From Desulfuromonadaceae bacterium (lineage in GTDB: Bacteria; Desulfobacterota; Desulfuromonadia; Desulfuromonadales; Syntrophotaleaceae), in assembly GCA_021107335.1 (NCBI GenBank), contig JAIOSZ010000268.1:1-6765 (forward strand): DNA of 6,765 bases, written 5' to 3'. The translations under genes were made by a program, and so were the position numbers. Below are positions 1 through 6,765 of this stretch, piece after piece. How positions within the stretch are numbered: position 1 is the first letter of the stretch; every line of letters starts with the position of its first letter. The notes under the pieces were generated by a model. That model saw only the letters and a program-made list of their open reading frames with translations. It had not been told where the DNA came from and made no database searches.

Positions 1-1020
1 CGTGATATCGTTAGGGATTTCATCAAGGGTGTAGCCCACCGAGAGCTTAGCAGCAATTTTGGCGATGGGAAATCCGGTTGCCTTGGAAGCTAGGGCCGAT
101 GAACGAGATACCCGGGGATTCATCTCAATGACCACCAGTCGGCCGTCTTTGGGATTGATGCCAAACTGAATATTAGAACCACCGGTTTCAACGCCGATCT
201 CGCGAATGATCTTCAGAGACACGTCCCGCAGAATCTGATATTCCTTGTCTGTCAGGGTCTGAGCCGGAGCTACAGTGATGGAGTCACCGGTATGAATGCC
301 CTTGGGGTCAAGGTTTTCAATGGAGCAGATGATCACCACGTTATCGGCCAAGTCGCGCATGACCTCAAGCTCGTACTCCTTCCAGCCGATGACCGATTCT
401 TCGATAAGAATTTCGTCGGTGGGCGAAGCATCAATGCCGGCCAGGCACATGGCCTCGTACTCTTCCCTATTATAGGCGATACCGCCGCCGGTACCGCCCA
501 GGGTAAATGATGGCCTGATAATGGCAGGGAATCCAACGTCCTGGATGATCTCCATGGCTTCAGCATAATTGTGAGCCAGGCCAGAACGGGGAACGGCCAC
601 GCCGATCTTTTCCATGGCGGCTTTAAACAGGGTGCGGTCTTCTGCTTTTTCAATGGCCGGCAGCTTGGCGCCAATCAACTCGACGCCGTACTTTTCCAGC
701 ACTCCCGATTTGGCTACTGCCACTGCGGTGTTGAGGGCTGTCTGGCCACCGAGGGTGGGCAGCACCGCATCGGGACGTTCTTTGGCGATGATTCGCTCCA
801 GGGACTCGGGAGTAACTGGCTCGATATAGGTACGGTCGGCAAAGTCCGGATCGGTCATGATCGTGGCAGGATTAGAGTTGAGCAGAATCACCGTGAAGCC
901 CTCTTCTTTGAGAGCCTTACAGGCCTGGGTGCCTGAGTAGTCAAATTCGCAGGCCTGGCCGATAATAATGGGTCCGGCTCCGATGATGAGGATTTTTTCT
1001 ATATCGGTACGCTTAGGCAT
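1..1020 (-). CDS. carB: Carbamoyl-phosphate synthase large subunit (N-terminal 340 residues, cut by window edge)
   Basis: This is the large, synthetase subunit of carbamoyl-phosphate synthase, which uses glutamine-derived ammonia (from CarA), bicarbonate and two ATP to make carbamoyl phosphate for pyrimidine and arginine synthesis in the cytoplasm. The frame is open from the ATG at 1020 to base 1. The 340 residues seen are about a third of the usual ~1070, so the protein continues outside the window. It opens [18 protein letters not shown] and covers the pre-ATP-grasp domain (about 1-127) and most of the first, carboxyphosphate-forming ATP-grasp domain. Residues known in E. coli CarB fall at identical numbers here: R129, R169 (in [14 protein letters not shown]), Q285, E299 and N301 (in [20 protein letters not shown]). 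GAAGGA just before the ATG is the ribosome-binding site. It follows carA by 67 bp and is the last visible gene of the operon. No frameshift or missing catalytic residue is seen. Confidence 0.97.
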   Translation of the reverse strand, partial: MPKRTDIEKILIIGAGPIIIGQACEFDYSGTQACKALKEEGFTVILLNSNPATIMTDPDFADRTYIEPVTPESLERIIAKERPDAVLPTLGGQTALNTAVAVAKSGVLEKYGVELIGAKLPAIEKAEDRTLFKAAMEKIGVAVPRSGLAHNYAEAMEIIQDVGFPAIIRPSFTLGGTGGGIAYNREEYEAMCLAGIDASPTDEILIEESVIGWKEYELEVMRDLADNVVIICSIENLDPKGIHTGDSITVAPAQTLTDKEYQILRDVSLKIIREIGVETGGSNIQFGINPKDGRLVVIEMNPRVSRSSALASKATGFPIAKIAAKLSVGYTLDEIPNDIT

Positions 1021-1043
1021 TCTCAGTCCTTCAATAGTGTTAT

Positions 1044-1057
1044 CGCCTGTACAGGCG
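1044..1057. repeat. 14-bp perfect palindrome between carA and carB
   Basis: CGCCTGTACAGGCG reads the same on both strands and lies in the 67-bp gap between the carA stop and the carB start. In RNA it could form a 5-bp GC-rich stem with a GUAC loop, about 20 nt ahead of the carB ribosome-binding site. No T-run follows it in the direction of transcription, so it is not an intrinsic terminator. It could be a small mRNA hairpin that affects processing, stability or carA/carB expression balance, a protein-binding site, or chance. The palindrome is seen directly; any function is unknown. Confidence 0.4.
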
Positions 1058-1087
1058 GATGTTCGTTAACTGTGGGCTTACGCCCGG

Positions 1088-2212
1088 TTATTCGCCGCGT
1101 TGTTTGGCCATCAAAGCGGTAAAGCGTTCGAACAGGTAGCGGGCATCGTGGGGGCCGGGAGACGCTTCAGGGTGGTATTGCACTGAAAAGGCGGGCAACC
1201 GCTTGTGCTCAAGGCCCTCAATGGTGTTGTCATTGAGGTTAACATGAGTCTGCACCGCCGCTTCGTCAATACTACCGGCTTCTACGGCAAAACCATGATT
1301 CTGGGAAGTTATTTCGACGCGACCGCTCTCATGGCGCATAACCGGCTGATTGCCGCCGCGGTGGCCGAACTTAAGCTTAAAGGTTTTGCCGCCAAGGGCC
1401 AGAGCCAACAGTTGATGGCCGAGACAGATGCCGAAGATCGGTTTCTTGCCAAGCAGTTGACGAATATTTTCCTGGGCGTAAGCAATAGGTTCCGGATCGC
1501 CAGGGCCATTGCTGAGGAAAATCCCGTCAGGATTCATCGCCAGAACCTCTTGCGCCGGGGTGTCGGCAGGAACAACCGTCACCCGGCAGCCAGCCTCAGT
1601 AAGGTGGCGTAAAATATTGCGCTTGATGCCAAAATCGTAAGCCACAACCTTGAATTGGCCCTCCCCTTCGGCCTGACTATAACCGCTACCGAGGGTCCAG
1701 ATACCTTCTTTCACCTGATAAGGAGCCTCGCAGGTAACTTTCTGCACAAGATCTTGGCCAACTAGCGAAGGGGCCGCCTGAGCTTTAGCGATCAGGCTCT
1801 GGGGATCAAGGTCGACGCTGGAAATAATGCCATTTTGTGCGCCATTGTCACGTATATGCCGTACCAAGGCACGAGTGTCGATACCCTGAATACCAACCAC
1901 GCCGTTTTCGACGAGGTAGTCGTTAAGGGTCATCTCCGACCGCCAGTTGCTTGGGAAGTCGCAATATTCCTTGACCACAAAGCCTGACAGGTGCGGTTTG
2001 GATGATTCCACATCCTCGCTATTGATGCCGTAATTACCGATGAGCGGATAGGTCATAGTGACGATCTCGCCACAGTAGGAAGGATCGGTAAGGATTTCCT
2101 GGTAGCCGGTCATGCTGGTGTTAAAAACTACCTCACCTGTCACTTCACCGCAGGCACCGAAAGCCTTACCGAAAAATACCCTGCCGTCAGCAAGGGCCAG
2201 AACTGCTTTCAT
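1088..2212 (-). CDS. carA: Carbamoyl-phosphate synthase small subunit (glutamine amidotransferase)
   Basis: CarA hydrolyses glutamine and passes ammonia through a tunnel to CarB. At 374 residues it is full length (E. coli CarA is 382). The N-terminal CPSase small-chain domain (about 1-135) includes [18 protein letters not shown] near residues 31-48. The C-terminal class I glutamine amidotransferase domain (about 188-370) carries the nucleophile C263 in GICLGHQ and the catalytic H347 and E349 in [21 protein letters not shown] at about 303-310 is also typical of the family. The full triad is present, so this should be an active glutaminase. The ATG at 2212 is preceded by GAGGAG about 9 nt upstream. 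The gene sits 89 bp after pyrC and 67 bp before carB, in the usual carA-carB order. The AT-rich 89-bp gap could hold an internal promoter, but none is convincing. Confidence 0.98.
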   Translation of the reverse strand: MKAVLALADGRVFFGKAFGACGEVTGEVVFNTSMTGYQEILTDPSYCGEIVTMTYPLIGNYGINSEDVESSKPHLSGFVVKEYCDFPSNWRSEMTLNDYLVENGVVGIQGIDTRALVRHIRDNGAQNGIISSVDLDPQSLIAKAQAAPSLVGQDLVQKVTCEAPYQVKEGIWTLGSGYSQAEGEGQFKVVAYDFGIKRNILRHLTEAGCRVTVVPADTPAQEVLAMNPDGIFLSNGPGDPEPIAYAQENIRQLLGKKPIFGICLGHQLLALALGGKTFKLKFGHRGGNQPVMRHESGRVEITSQNHGFAVEAGSIDEAAVQTHVNLNDNTIEGLEHKRLPAFSVQYHPEASPGPHDARYLFERFTALMAKQRGE

Positions 2213-2301
2213 AAAGTGTAACTCCTCAGCTTCTGTAGCATCGTTGTGCGTTGTCTAAAATAAGAATATGTTTCAAGATTAATTAGTTAGCAGGTCTTTG
2301 T

Positions 2302-3582
2302 TCAGGTATTGTCTCTACTATAGACAGTCTTCCCATTGACCAAGGTGCAGGTGGCAGCACCTTTAAAGGACCAGCCGTCAAAGGGGGTGTTTTTACTCTT
2401 TGACAGCAGTTCGTCGGCCCGTAAGGTCCAGTTGCAGTCGGGATCGATAATGGTAACGTCCGCTATGTCGCCGACAGTTAGGGCTCCCCGGGAAAGACCA
2501 AGAGCCTGGGCCGGACCGCAGGTCAGGCGTGCGATAGCCGCAGATAAAGATAGTACCCCTTCATCGACCAGTCGCAGGGTCAAAGGCAATGCCGTTTCAA
2601 GGCCGACAATACCATTTAAAGCAATATTGAACTCGACATTTTTTTCGTCCCGGTGATGGGGGGCATGATCGGTGGCGATAACGCCGATTGTGCCGTCTGC
2701 AAGCCCTTCCCTCACCGCCGCGACATCATCGGCGCACCGTAAAGGAGGGTTCATTTTGGCGTTGGTATTATAGCCGCGTACTGCTTCTTCAGTAAGGATG
2801 AAATGATGGGGGGTGACCTCGGCTGTTATGGCCACTCCACGCTTTTGCGCAGCTCGAATGATTTCTACGGCACCGCGGGTAGACACGTGGGCAACGTGAA
2901 GGCGAGCGCCTGTAAATTCAGCGAGCATCACGTCTCGTGCAACCATGGCATCTTCAGCTACCCAGGGTATTCCCTTTAAGCCGAGCTCGGTAGCCACAAA
3001 ACCATCGTTCATAACACCACCGTCGACGATCGACAGGTCTTCAGCGTGGCTGATGACCGGGAGATCAAATGAGCTGGCATATTCCATGGCCCGCCGCATA
3101 ATTTCGCCGTCATCGACAGGACGTCCATCATCGGTTACCGCCACACATCCGGCTTCGCGTAATTGCCCCATTTCCGATAGTGATTCGCCCTTGAGGCCTT
3201 TAGTGATGGCTCCTATAGGAAAAACATTGGCCAATCCCGCTTCGGTGGCGCGCTGACAAATATAACTTGTAACCGTCTTATTATCGTTCACTGGATCGGT
3301 GTTCGGCATGCAAGCTACAGAAGTAAAACCACCTGCCACCGCGGCACGGACACCGGATTGAATGTCTTCTTTATATTCATAGCCGGGTTCCCGGAGATGG
3401 ACATGTATGTCAATCAGCCCCGGAACCACCAACCGGTTTGTCGCGTCGAGCACCTGGGCATCAGCAGAATCTAGGTCAGTGCCAACAGCTACTACGGAAC
3501 CATTTTCGATTAGTAGATCCAGTTGGTCATCAATGCCGTTGGACGGATCTATCAGGCGACCGCCCTTTATAAGAATTTTCAT
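2302..3582 (-). CDS. pyrC: Dihydroorotase (multifunctional-complex/type I class)
   Basis: PyrC reversibly cyclises N-carbamoyl-L-aspartate to dihydroorotate, the third step of UMP synthesis, using a metal site in an amidohydrolase barrel. At 426 residues it matches the longer bacterial class (Bacillus and Aquifex type) and not the ~345-residue E. coli class. Visible motifs in order are [10 protein letters not shown] (metal ligands H60 and H62, substrate-binding R64), [15 protein letters not shown] (about 83-97), AVTDDGRPV with D151/D152 at the bridging-ligand region, ISHAED (H179), HVAHVST (H232), TPHHF (about 257-261), MNPPLR (about 277-282) and ATDHAPH with the catalytic aspartate D305. In this class an aspartate usually takes the place of the carboxylated lysine, and the DD pair fits that. 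All expected ligands are present, so it is not a pyrC-like inactive paralog. The ATG at 3582 has only a weak purine tract (TGGGG) upstream. The gene follows pyrB by 34 bp, consistent with co-transcription. Confidence 0.97.
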   Translation of the reverse strand: MKILIKGGRLIDPSNGIDDQLDLLIENGSVVAVGTDLDSADAQVLDATNRLVVPGLIDIHVHLREPGYEYKEDIQSGVRAAVAGGFTSVACMPNTDPVNDNKTVTSYICQRATEAGLANVFPIGAITKGLKGESLSEMGQLREAGCVAVTDDGRPVDDGEIMRRAMEYASSFDLPVISHAEDLSIVDGGVMNDGFVATELGLKGIPWVAEDAMVARDVMLAEFTGARLHVAHVSTRGAVEIIRAAQKRGVAITAEVTPHHFILTEEAVRGYNTNAKMNPPLRCADDVAAVREGLADGTIGVIATDHAPHHRDEKNVEFNIALNGIVGLETALPLTLRLVDEGVLSLSAAIARLTCGPAQALGLSRGALTVGDIADVTIIDPDCNWTLRADELLSKSKNTPFDGWSFKGAATCTLVNGKTVYSRDNT

Positions 3583-3616
3583 GGTCTACCCCAGTTGGAG
3601 ATGTGTTGGAAGTATA

Positions 3617-4558
3617 TCAAGCACTCTGCTCGGCTAATTGCTCGCCGCCGGAGACCAGATAAAGCAGGGCCATGCGAACCGCCACTCCATTTTCAACCTG
3701 GTCAAGGATAACGTTCTGCGCGCCGTCAGCAACCGCAGAAGATATTTCAACGCCGCGATTCATTGGTCCTGGATGCATAACGAGAGCGTCGGACTTGGCT
3801 CGTTTAAGGTTGTCAGGGTTGAGGCCATAAAACCGACTATACTCGCGATTCGAAGGTAGCAGGGCATTACCCTGTCGTTCCTGCTGAATGCGCAGCATCA
3901 TAACTACATCGACACCATCCAGTGCGGCATTCATGTCGGTATAGACCTCGGCACCGAGGCGCCCAATCTCTGTAGGTAATAAAGTTCTGGGTCCAGCTAA
4001 TCTAACGGTGGCTCCCATTTTCTTTAAAGCATAAATGTTGGACCGAGCCACACGACTGTGGGCAATATCGCCTACGATGGCTACGGTCAAGCCGGCGATG
4101 CTCCCCTTTTTCTGTCGGATTGTCATAAGGTCAAGCAAGGCTTGACTAGGGTGCTCATGGGCGCCGTCACCAGCGTTGACCACTGAAAACCCACATCTTT
4201 CGGCCAGGTAGTGAGCTGCTCCTGAATGACCGTGGCGCATAACGATGATATCGGGGTGCATCGCTTCGAGGTTTTTAGCTGTATCCTCTAGGGTCTCGCC
4301 TTTTACTACCGCTGAGGTTGAGGCACTGATATTGACTGTATCGGCGGACAGACGTTTGCCCGCAATCTCAAAAGAGGTCCGGGTGCGGGTGCTCGCCTCA
4401 AAAAAGATATTAATGATCGTCTTTCCGCGCAAGGTCGGTACCTTTTTGATTTCGCGGGTACTGATCTCCTTAAAGCTCTCGGCCGTATCGAGGATCAAAG
4501 TGATGTCATCGGCAGAAAGCTGCTCAATCCCGAGAATGTGTTTGTGTCCAAATGACAT
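3617..4558 (-). CDS. pyrB: Aspartate carbamoyltransferase catalytic chain
   Basis: PyrB condenses carbamoyl phosphate with L-aspartate to N-carbamoyl-L-aspartate, the committed step of pyrimidine synthesis; the catalytic unit is a trimer. The 313 residues equal the family norm (E. coli PyrB 311). The carbamoyl-phosphate loop STRTRTSF lies at 56-63, the lysine of the mobile 80s-type loop is K86 in [10 protein letters not shown], the next phosphate/carbonyl contacts are R108 (VMRHG) and H136/Q139 (HPSQ), the aspartate-binding LRIQQER at 222-228 supplies R223 and Q225, and [10 protein letters not shown] is at 262-271. All active-site residues are therefore present. No pyrI regulatory chain is adjacent, so allosteric CTP control of the E. 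coli kind is not indicated; known PyrR-controlled operons typically have an unregulated ATCase of this sort. A strong AGGAGG lies 5 nt before the ATG at 4558. It begins 74 bp after pyrR. Confidence 0.98.
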   Translation of the reverse strand: MSFGHKHILGIEQLSADDITLILDTAESFKEISTREIKKVPTLRGKTIINIFFEASTRTRTSFEIAGKRLSADTVNISASTSAVVKGETLEDTAKNLEAMHPDIIVMRHGHSGAAHYLAERCGFSVVNAGDGAHEHPSQALLDLMTIRQKKGSIAGLTVAIVGDIAHSRVARSNIYALKKMGATVRLAGPRTLLPTEIGRLGAEVYTDMNAALDGVDVVMMLRIQQERQGNALLPSNREYSRFYGLNPDNLKRAKSDALVMHPGPMNRGVEISSAVADGAQNVILDQVENGVAVRMALLYLVSGGEQLAEQSA

Positions 4559-4632
4559 AAGGACCTCCTGTTGCGGACCTGTAACCGCCCGTTAAAGCTA
4601 ATTCACTGCCATGAGTGGCCGATGGGTCATAT

Positions 4633-5169
4633 TCAAGGTTTGGCTACTCGCACTTCGATCGGTTCATGCTCTTCACTGAACTGCACCTCGATTTTTTCTG
4701 CCACCGAGGTTGGTACATTACGACCAATATAATCGGGGCGAATCGGTAGCTCTCGGTGGCCTCGATCGACAAGAATCGCTAGCTGTATAGACTGTGGCCG
4801 ACCAATATCTATCAGGGCATCCATCGCCGCGCGAATGGTGCGACCGGTGAATAGTACATCGTCGACCAGCACAATGCGCTTATTCTCCATGGGAAAAAGT
4901 AGCTCAGTTTTTCCCACCGGTAACGAGCCGCGCGAAGCAAGATCGTCTCGATACATAGTGATATCCACGGTGCCAAGGGGCAGCTCTACGCCCTCTATCT
5001 CTTGGATGCGCTGTTGCAGGTTGCGAGCAAGGTGGTCGCCGCCTCGCACCACACCGACTAGAGCGACGTCTTTGGTTCCCTTGTTTCGTTCCAGAATCTC
5101 ATGAGCAATGCGGGTCAGAGCCCGGCTGATCGCCGGTTGATCCAATATGATGGTTTCCCGTGCGGCCAT
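4633..5169 (-). CDS. pyrR: Bifunctional pyr operon RNA-binding attenuator / uracil phosphoribosyltransferase
   Basis: PyrR binds pyr leader RNA when UMP/UTP is high and promotes transcription termination; PRPP antagonises this. The family also has uracil phosphoribosyltransferase activity. The 178 residues match the family (B. subtilis PyrR is 181). The PRPP-binding loop [13 protein letters not shown] is at about 100-112, preceded by the type I phosphoribosyltransferase core ([14 protein letters not shown], about 35-48) and followed by [20 protein letters not shown] (about 130-149). The start was set at the ATG at 5169 ([11 protein letters not shown]) because AAGGAG at 5179-5184 lies 9 nt upstream. 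The same frame runs up to a TTG at 5205, but that codon is inside the terminator U-run. The in-frame ATG at 5187 overlaps the ribosome-binding site and lacks one of its own. The leader just upstream contains a PyrR-binding hairpin and attenuator, so the gene is probably autoregulated together with pyrB, pyrC and carAB. Confidence 0.96.
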   Translation of the reverse strand: MAARETIILDQPAISRALTRIAHEILERNKGTKDVALVGVVRGGDHLARNLQQRIQEIEGVELPLGTVDITMYRDDLASRGSLPVGKTELLFPMENKRIVLVDDVLFTGRTIRAAMDALIDIGRPQSIQLAILVDRGHRELPIRPDYIGRNVPTSVAEKIEVQFSEEHEPIEVRVAKP

Positions 5170-5178
5170 GTGCCAGTA

Positions 5179-5184
5179 CTCCTT
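5179..5184 (-). promoter_or_regulatory. pyrR ribosome-binding site
   Basis: AAGGAG on the minus strand, 9 nt before the ATG at 5169. It decides the pyrR start over the longer in-frame starts at 5187 and 5205. It lies about 20 nt after the end of the attenuator U-run, so it is transcribed only when RNA polymerase reads through. Confidence 0.75.
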
Positions 5185-5203
5185 CATGGTTGAGATTGGA
5201 TAC

Positions 5204-5242
5204 AAAAAAAGTACCCTTTCGCTCTAAAGCGAAAAGGTACTT
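5204..5242 (-). terminator. Intrinsic terminator of the pyr attenuator
   Basis: On the minus strand GTACCTTTTCGCT (5228-5240) pairs with AGCGAAAGGGTAC (5211-5223) across a TTAG loop. This gives a 13-bp stem with one G-U pair, extendable by two A-U pairs (bases 5241-5242 with the first Ts). Seven consecutive Ts follow at 5204-5210. It lies between the PyrR-binding hairpin and the pyrR ribosome-binding site, which is where a conditional attenuator belongs. A simple terminator for lepB would be expected nearer the lepB stop, about 160 bp upstream. Confidence 0.93.
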
Positions 5243-5316
5243 GAATAAATCACTTGTCGTGTTTTTGTACCAATGCCCTGCCACCTTTGCTAACCTCTCG
5301 GATCAACTTAAAAGGT
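5228..5316 (-). promoter_or_regulatory. PyrR-responsive leader: anti-antiterminator and antiterminator
   Basis: On the minus strand TTGATC (5301-5306), the loop CGAGA (5296-5300) and GGTTAG (5290-5295) form a hairpin with the GATCCGAGAGGTT core. That resembles the Bacillus PyrR-binding consensus, as I recall it about UCCNGAGAGGYU. A lower stem pairs ACCTTT (5311-5316) with AAAGGT (5283-5288). In the alternative fold, AGCAAAGGT (5283-5291) pairs with ACCTTTTCGCT (5228-5238) through nine pairs and a 2-nt bulge, occupying the 5' arm of the terminator. The two folds share AAAGGT and so exclude each other, and the second also excludes the terminator. By analogy with B. subtilis, PyrR-UMP would stabilise the first fold and cause termination; low UMP/high PRPP would allow the second fold and readthrough. 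Pairings are seen by eye; PyrR binding is inferred from the motif and the adjacent pyrR gene. Confidence 0.85.
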
Positions 5317-5341
5317 ATGTCGTTTAGTCAAAATATGGCTA

Positions 5342-5370
5342 AACTTATCAGATTCCTCGGTAGTGGTCAA
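5342..5370 (-). promoter_or_regulatory. Candidate sigma-70 promoter for the pyr operon
   Basis: TTGACC (5365-5370) and TAAGTT (5342-5347) are separated by exactly 17 nt on the minus strand. The -35 box is good; the -10 box keeps only the T, A and final T. Transcription would start near 5335, placing the whole PyrR-binding hairpin and terminator in the leader and giving about 165 nt of untranslated RNA before pyrR. A second TTGACT at 5326-5331 would start transcription inside the PyrR motif, so it fits less well. The site is about 30 bp after the lepB stop. Assignment is by eye and needs 5'-end mapping. Confidence 0.4.
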
Positions 5371-5401
5371 CGGCAAATCCTGATATTTTTTTGGCTTATT
5401 T

Positions 5402-6052
5402 TTAGTTGATAATACGGCCGATACGATTCCATCTCGGCAAATTCGTTTCTCGGTTCCAGGACCAGTACTTGATAAAGGCTAATCCCTTAATTTTTTGTTC
5501 TGGAACAAAGCCCCAGAAGCGACTATCGAACGATCGGTCTCGATTGTCACCCATGACAAAAAAGTGACCAGCGGGTACTTCAATTGGTCCCATGAAGTCT
5601 CTTGGTTGAAGATTACCAGGAATAATATCAAGTTCCTTATGCCGCTCTTGCAACAATTTGTAGGGCTCGCCATTAACCAAAACCTGCTTGTTGCGAACTT
5701 CGATTTTGTCACCAGGCATGCCGACCACTCGTTTAATAAAATCGCGCCGCTGAAAGTAGGATTTGTCGCCATCCAATGGAAATTCAAAAACGATGATATC
5801 GCCACGATGAGGATCGCGCAAAGTAAGGAAACGGCCATCCATAAAAGGCAGTTGAGTGCCGTAGATGAATTTATTGACCAGTAGATGATCACCGACCAAC
5901 AGGGTGTCTTCCATGGAACCGGATGGGATTTTAAATGCCTGAAATAAAAAGGTGCGGATCAGCAAGGCAAGAATTAATGCAAAAAGCAGCGCTTCGCCAT
6001 ATTCCCGATACCAGGGTTTCTTGCCATTACTGGCCTGTGACATAAGGGACAT
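5402..6052 (-). CDS. lepB: Signal peptidase I
   Basis: LepB is the membrane serine/lysine endopeptidase that removes signal peptides from exported proteins. It has 216 residues, shorter than E. coli LepB (324), with a single N-terminal membrane segment at about 20-38 (ALLFALILALLIRTFLFQAF) after a short basic cytoplasmic tail, like many single-span forms. Box B is IPSGSMEDTL with catalytic S46 (S44 equivalent to the oxyanion-hole serine). Box D has the general-base lysine K107 in FIKRVVGMPGD. Box E is GDNRDRSFDSRFWG at 168-181. The Ser-Lys dyad is therefore intact. The ATG at 6052 lies 2 bp after the lepA stop, so the pair is probably translationally coupled. An in-frame ATG at 6043 has no better ribosome-binding site, and only a purine-rich AAGAGAAATAAAA precedes 6052. 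The start is therefore uncertain by three residues. Confidence 0.96.
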   Translation of the reverse strand: MSLMSQASNGKKPWYREYGEALLFALILALLIRTFLFQAFKIPSGSMEDTLLVGDHLLVNKFIYGTQLPFMDGRFLTLRDPHRGDIIVFEFPLDGDKSYFQRRDFIKRVVGMPGDKIEVRNKQVLVNGEPYKLLQERHKELDIIPGNLQPRDFMGPIEVPAGHFFVMGDNRDRSFDSRFWGFVPEQKIKGLAFIKYWSWNRETNLPRWNRIGRIIN

Positions 6053-6054
6053 TT

Positions 6055-6765
6055 TTATTTCTCTTTCACCTTAAGGATGGCCAAAAAAGCCTCTTGGGGA
6101 AGCTCTACGCTGCCGACCTGTTTCATGCGCTTCTTGCCCTCTTTTTGCTTTTCGAGCAGCTTGCGCTTGCGAGTGATATCCCCGCCATAACACTTGGCGG
6201 TAACATCCTTGCGTAGGGCCTTGACATTAACTCGAGCGACCACTTTGTTGCCAATAGCGGCCTGAATGGCCACCTCAAACTGCTGGCGGGGAATGAACTC
6301 CTTCATCAGGGCCACCAATTCGCGACCACGGAATTGCGCTTTATCGCGATGCACAATCAGAGACAAGGCATCAACCACCTCACCGTTGATCAAGATGTTG
6401 AGCCGTACCAGTTGGCTCGGCCGGTAATCGATAAATTCATAATCAAGAGAGGCATAGCCGCGGCTTATAGACTTAAGCCGATCGAAAAAATCGAGTACAA
6501 TTTCATTGAGAGGCAGTTCATATACCACCATTACACGGTCGGCAGTCAGGTATTTTATTTCGCGCTGCGTACCGCGCTTTTCCTCACACAATGCCAGCAC
6601 TGCCCCGACGAATTCATTGGGAACATGGACTGAGGCCAGGATGTACGGTTCGAAAATTTCTTGAATGAATTGTACTTCGGGCAGCTTGTTGGCGCTATCG
6701 ACGATTAGTTCTTCGCCTTTTACAGTCGTTACATGATAGCTAACTGTCGGCGCGGTAGTAATGAG
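6055..6765 (-). CDS. lepA: Elongation factor 4 / LepA GTPase (C-terminal 236 residues, start outside window)
   Basis: LepA (EF4) is a ribosome-associated translational GTPase related to EF-G. The frame is open from the window edge to the TAA at 6055. It enters at [12 protein letters not shown] and continues through [43 protein letters not shown] and the LepA-specific C-terminal domain with [21 protein letters not shown] near the end, finishing [15 protein letters not shown]. This covers part of domain III, the EF-G domain V-like segment and the unique CTD. The GTPase domain lies outside the window, so the P-loop cannot be checked. A GTG at 6600 in this frame is an internal valine codon, not a start, because conserved LepA sequence continues upstream of it. 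It is followed after 2 bp by lepB, the common lepA-lepB arrangement. Confidence 0.97.
   Translation of the reverse strand, partial: LITTAPTVSYHVTTVKGEELIVDSANKLPEVQFIQEIFEPYILASVHVPNEFVGAVLALCEEKRGTQREIKYLTADRVMVVYELPLNEIVLDFFDRLKSISRGYASLDYEFIDYRPSQLVRLNILINGEVVDALSLIVHRDKAQFRGRELVALMKEFIPRQQFEVAIQAAIGNKVVARVNVKALRKDVTAKCYGGDITRKRKLLEKQKEGKKRMKQVGSVELPQEAFLAILKVKEK

Noticed and set aside
571..936. Plus-strand 121-codon open frame.
   Set aside because: It lies wholly opposite carB, whose frame is open from 1020 to base 1 with all expected ATP-grasp residues.
1044..1057. Reading the CTGTACAG core as a LexA (SOS) box.
   Set aside because: The E. coli-type LexA box needs CTG and CAG about 10 bases apart; here the half-sites abut, and the location inside an operon does not suggest SOS control.
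1205..1612. Plus-strand 135-codon open frame.
   Set aside because: It is antisense to the conserved CarA amidotransferase domain, and its translation resembles no family I know.
5170..5205. N-terminal extension of PyrR to the TTG at 5205.
   Set aside because: The TTG is inside the terminator U-run and the extension contains the ribosome-binding site; the ATG at 5169 gives the normal family length.
5099..5284. Minus-strand 61-codon frame starting with GTG at 5284 and running through the terminator into pyrR; GAGAGG lies 9 nt upstream and could look like a ribosome-binding site for a leader peptide.
   Set aside because: GAGAGG is better explained as the core of the PyrR-binding loop. The frame overlaps pyrR out of frame by about 70 bases, resembles no protein I know, and PyrR attenuation does not need leader translation.
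5495..5884. Plus-strand 129-codon open frame opposite lepB, and a 137-codon minus frame at 5479-5892.
   Set aside because: Both are shadows of the intact lepB frame; they have no recognisable domain and no ribosome-binding site that I can see.
6055..6600. A separate 181-residue gene beginning at the GTG at 6600.
   Set aside because: The frame is open upstream to the window edge and the upstream translation is conserved LepA sequence, so this is the tail of lepA.

Overview
The window is a continuous stretch of bacterial chromosome with every recognisable gene on the minus strand. Read in the direction of transcription (high to low coordinates) the order is lepA (3' part only), lepB, a regulated leader, pyrR, pyrB, pyrC, carA and carB (5' part only). 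Protein sequences are strongly conserved, base composition looks close to 50% G+C and even across the window, and there are no mobile-element, phage, CRISPR, tRNA or rRNA signals. This is housekeeping DNA. The combination of a lepA-lepB pair with a PyrR-controlled pyrR-pyrB-pyrC-carA-carB cluster recalls Desulfuromonas/Geobacter-type bacteria (Desulfuromonadota, formerly Deltaproteobacteria). That assignment rests on remembered gene order and general protein character, not on a search.

Region 1 (6765 to 5402) holds the C-terminal 236 residues of the ribosome-associated GTPase LepA/EF4 and, 2 bp downstream, type I signal peptidase LepB. The two are almost certainly co-transcribed.

Region 2 (5401 to 5170) is the 232-bp non-coding interval before pyrR. 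It contains a candidate sigma-70 promoter, a PyrR-binding hairpin with a GAGAGG core, and a strong intrinsic terminator whose U-run ends just before the pyrR ribosome-binding site. Segments of the leader can pair in mutually exclusive ways, giving a complete antiterminator / anti-antiterminator / terminator attenuator of the Bacillus pyr type.

Region 3 (5169 to 1) is the pyrimidine operon. PyrR senses UMP/UTP against PRPP and binds the leader RNA. CarA and CarB make carbamoyl phosphate, PyrB joins it to aspartate, and PyrC closes the ring to dihydroorotate, so the cluster encodes the first three steps of de novo UMP synthesis. No pyrI, pyrD, pyrE or pyrF lies in the window. With no pyrI beside pyrB, the visible control of the pathway is transcript attenuation. 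Intergenic gaps are 34 to 89 bp and hold only ribosome-binding sites, apart from a 14-bp perfect palindrome between carA and carB.

I do not see an undescribed system here. The most informative element is the PyrR attenuator, including a slightly unusual PyrR loop.
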